A DNA stretch of 64,000 nt from Chitinophaga sp. S165 (GTDB lineage: Bacteria > Bacteroidota > Bacteroidia > Chitinophagales > Chitinophagaceae). This document shows, one piece after another, positions 63,520-64,000 of this stretch (positions within the stretch are counted from its first letter, which is position 1; each line of letters starts with the position of its first letter). Made by a program: the position numbers and the translations under genes. The DNA lies in the NCBI RefSeq assembly GCF_003182155.1, contig NZ_QGTG01000002.1, positions 186,001 through 250,000 of the forward strand, in the 5' to 3' direction. A model generated the notes under the pieces. The model worked only from the letters and a program-made list of their open reading frames with translations. It made no database searches and was not told the origin of the DNA.

Positions 63520-64000
63520 TTACAGCTCATGCAGTATTTCTTTTATCTTGATCACCAGCTCTCCTTTAGTGATAGGTACACCCATAATCTTGTGATAACC
63601 TATTGCATCTATCAGGAACTGTTCACGGATGATCTTGATCAGCTGACCGTTGTTGATCTCAGGGATCAATACTTTATCATAACTGTGCAGGATCTCCGCA
63701 AGGTTCTTAGGGAACGGACGCAGGTATCTGATGTGTGCATGTGCTACCTGGTGACCTTCCGCCAGCAATTCCAGTACGGCGCTCTTGATAGCTCCGTAAG
63801 TAGAGCCCCAGCCTAATACCAGCACCTTTCCTTTTTCAGGTCCCAGCTCAATTTCCTGTGGTGGAATATGATCTGCGATCTTATCTACTTTTTCCTGACG
63901 GATGCGCACCATTAACTGGTGGTTTTCCGGATCATAGCTCACATTACCGGTGATGTTCTGTTTTTCCAGACCGCCGATACGGTGTTCCAGACCAGGTGTA
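63520..64000 (-). CDS. korA: 2-oxoglutarate:ferredoxin oxidoreductase alpha subunit, C-terminal part (runs off the right edge)
   Basis: The frame is open from the window edge to the stop at 63520, giving about 160 C-terminal residues. They begin [20 protein letters not shown] and contain [34 protein letters not shown] and [16 protein letters not shown], all typical of the alpha chain of 2-oxoacid:ferredoxin oxidoreductases, probably KorA. The enzyme oxidatively decarboxylates 2-oxoglutarate to succinyl-CoA with ferredoxin. The N-terminal region and any korB upstream lie outside the window. Confidence 0.9.
   Translation of the reverse strand, partial: TPGLEHRIGGLEKQNITGNVSYDPENHQLMVRIRQEKVDKIADHIPPQEIELGPEKGKVLVLGWGSTYGAIKSAVLELLAEGHQVAHAHIRYLRPFPKNLAEILHSYDKVLIPEINNGQLIKIIREQFLIDAIGYHKIMGVPITKGELVIKIKEILHEL

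Overview
The window looks like chromosomal DNA from a member of the Bacteroidota, most likely Chitinophagaceae and possibly Chitinophaga. The evidence is a type IX secretion locus (PorV, PorU, GldJ), a PorP/SprF-like protein, a GldA-like ATPase, bacillithiol synthesis (BshA), DUF4292/DUF4293 proteins, and promoters of the Bacteroidota type (-7 box TAnnTTTG). Genes are densely packed on both strands. Most convergent gene pairs are separated by strong hairpin terminators. I saw no rRNA or tRNA genes, no insertion sequences and no CRISPR array.

Layout. 1-9.3 kb: the edge of an MlaE-like permease, a kinase-like unknown, malic enzyme, a DUF4293 membrane protein, UvrA, an ECF sigma factor and a thiolase. 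9.5-13 kb: RlmN and two pseudouridine synthases (an RNA-modification group), followed by a 66-bp tandem repeat array. 13.4-21.8 kb: 1-Cys peroxiredoxin, an unknown gene divergent from a WYL regulator, adenine deaminase, an AnmK-like kinase, a secreted VWA protein and uracil phosphoribosyltransferase. 22-27.9 kb: PorP-like protein, EI24/CysZ-like protein, an RsmI-like methylase, an M28 peptidase and BshA. 28-33.2 kb: a minus-strand operon ispF-dut-TPR lipoprotein-DUF4292 lipoprotein-envC. 33.3-40.1 kb: porV and porU divergent from gldJ. 40.1-43.7 kb: Bcp, an intact M23 peptidase, a histidine-kinase-like protein that lacks its kinase domain, and an unknown.

43.9-53.8 kb is the most striking region: twelve colinear, tightly spaced or overlapping genes forming a ter (tellurium resistance/chemical stress) operon. 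In order of transcription they are TerD, TerD, VWA, HAD hydrolase, phosphoribosyltransferase, TerD, VWA, a YggT-like mini membrane protein, TerY with zinc ribbon, PP2C phosphatase, Ser/Thr kinase with zinc ribbon, and TerC. The operon joins the calcium-binding TerD core, a phospho-switch (TerY-P triad) and a cut-down nucleotide/nucleoside-like biosynthetic pair.

54.1-61.4 kb is housekeeping again: GldA-like ATPase, enolase, a FtsB-like protein, endonuclease III, a DUF2071 protein, a nucleoside-type MFS permease and a Gfo/Idh/MocA oxidoreductase. 61.5-62.5 kb is an AT-rich two-gene cassette, a Clp-fold serine protease (SDH family) plus a 69-residue partner, which looks like accessory DNA. The window ends in the 3' part of korA.
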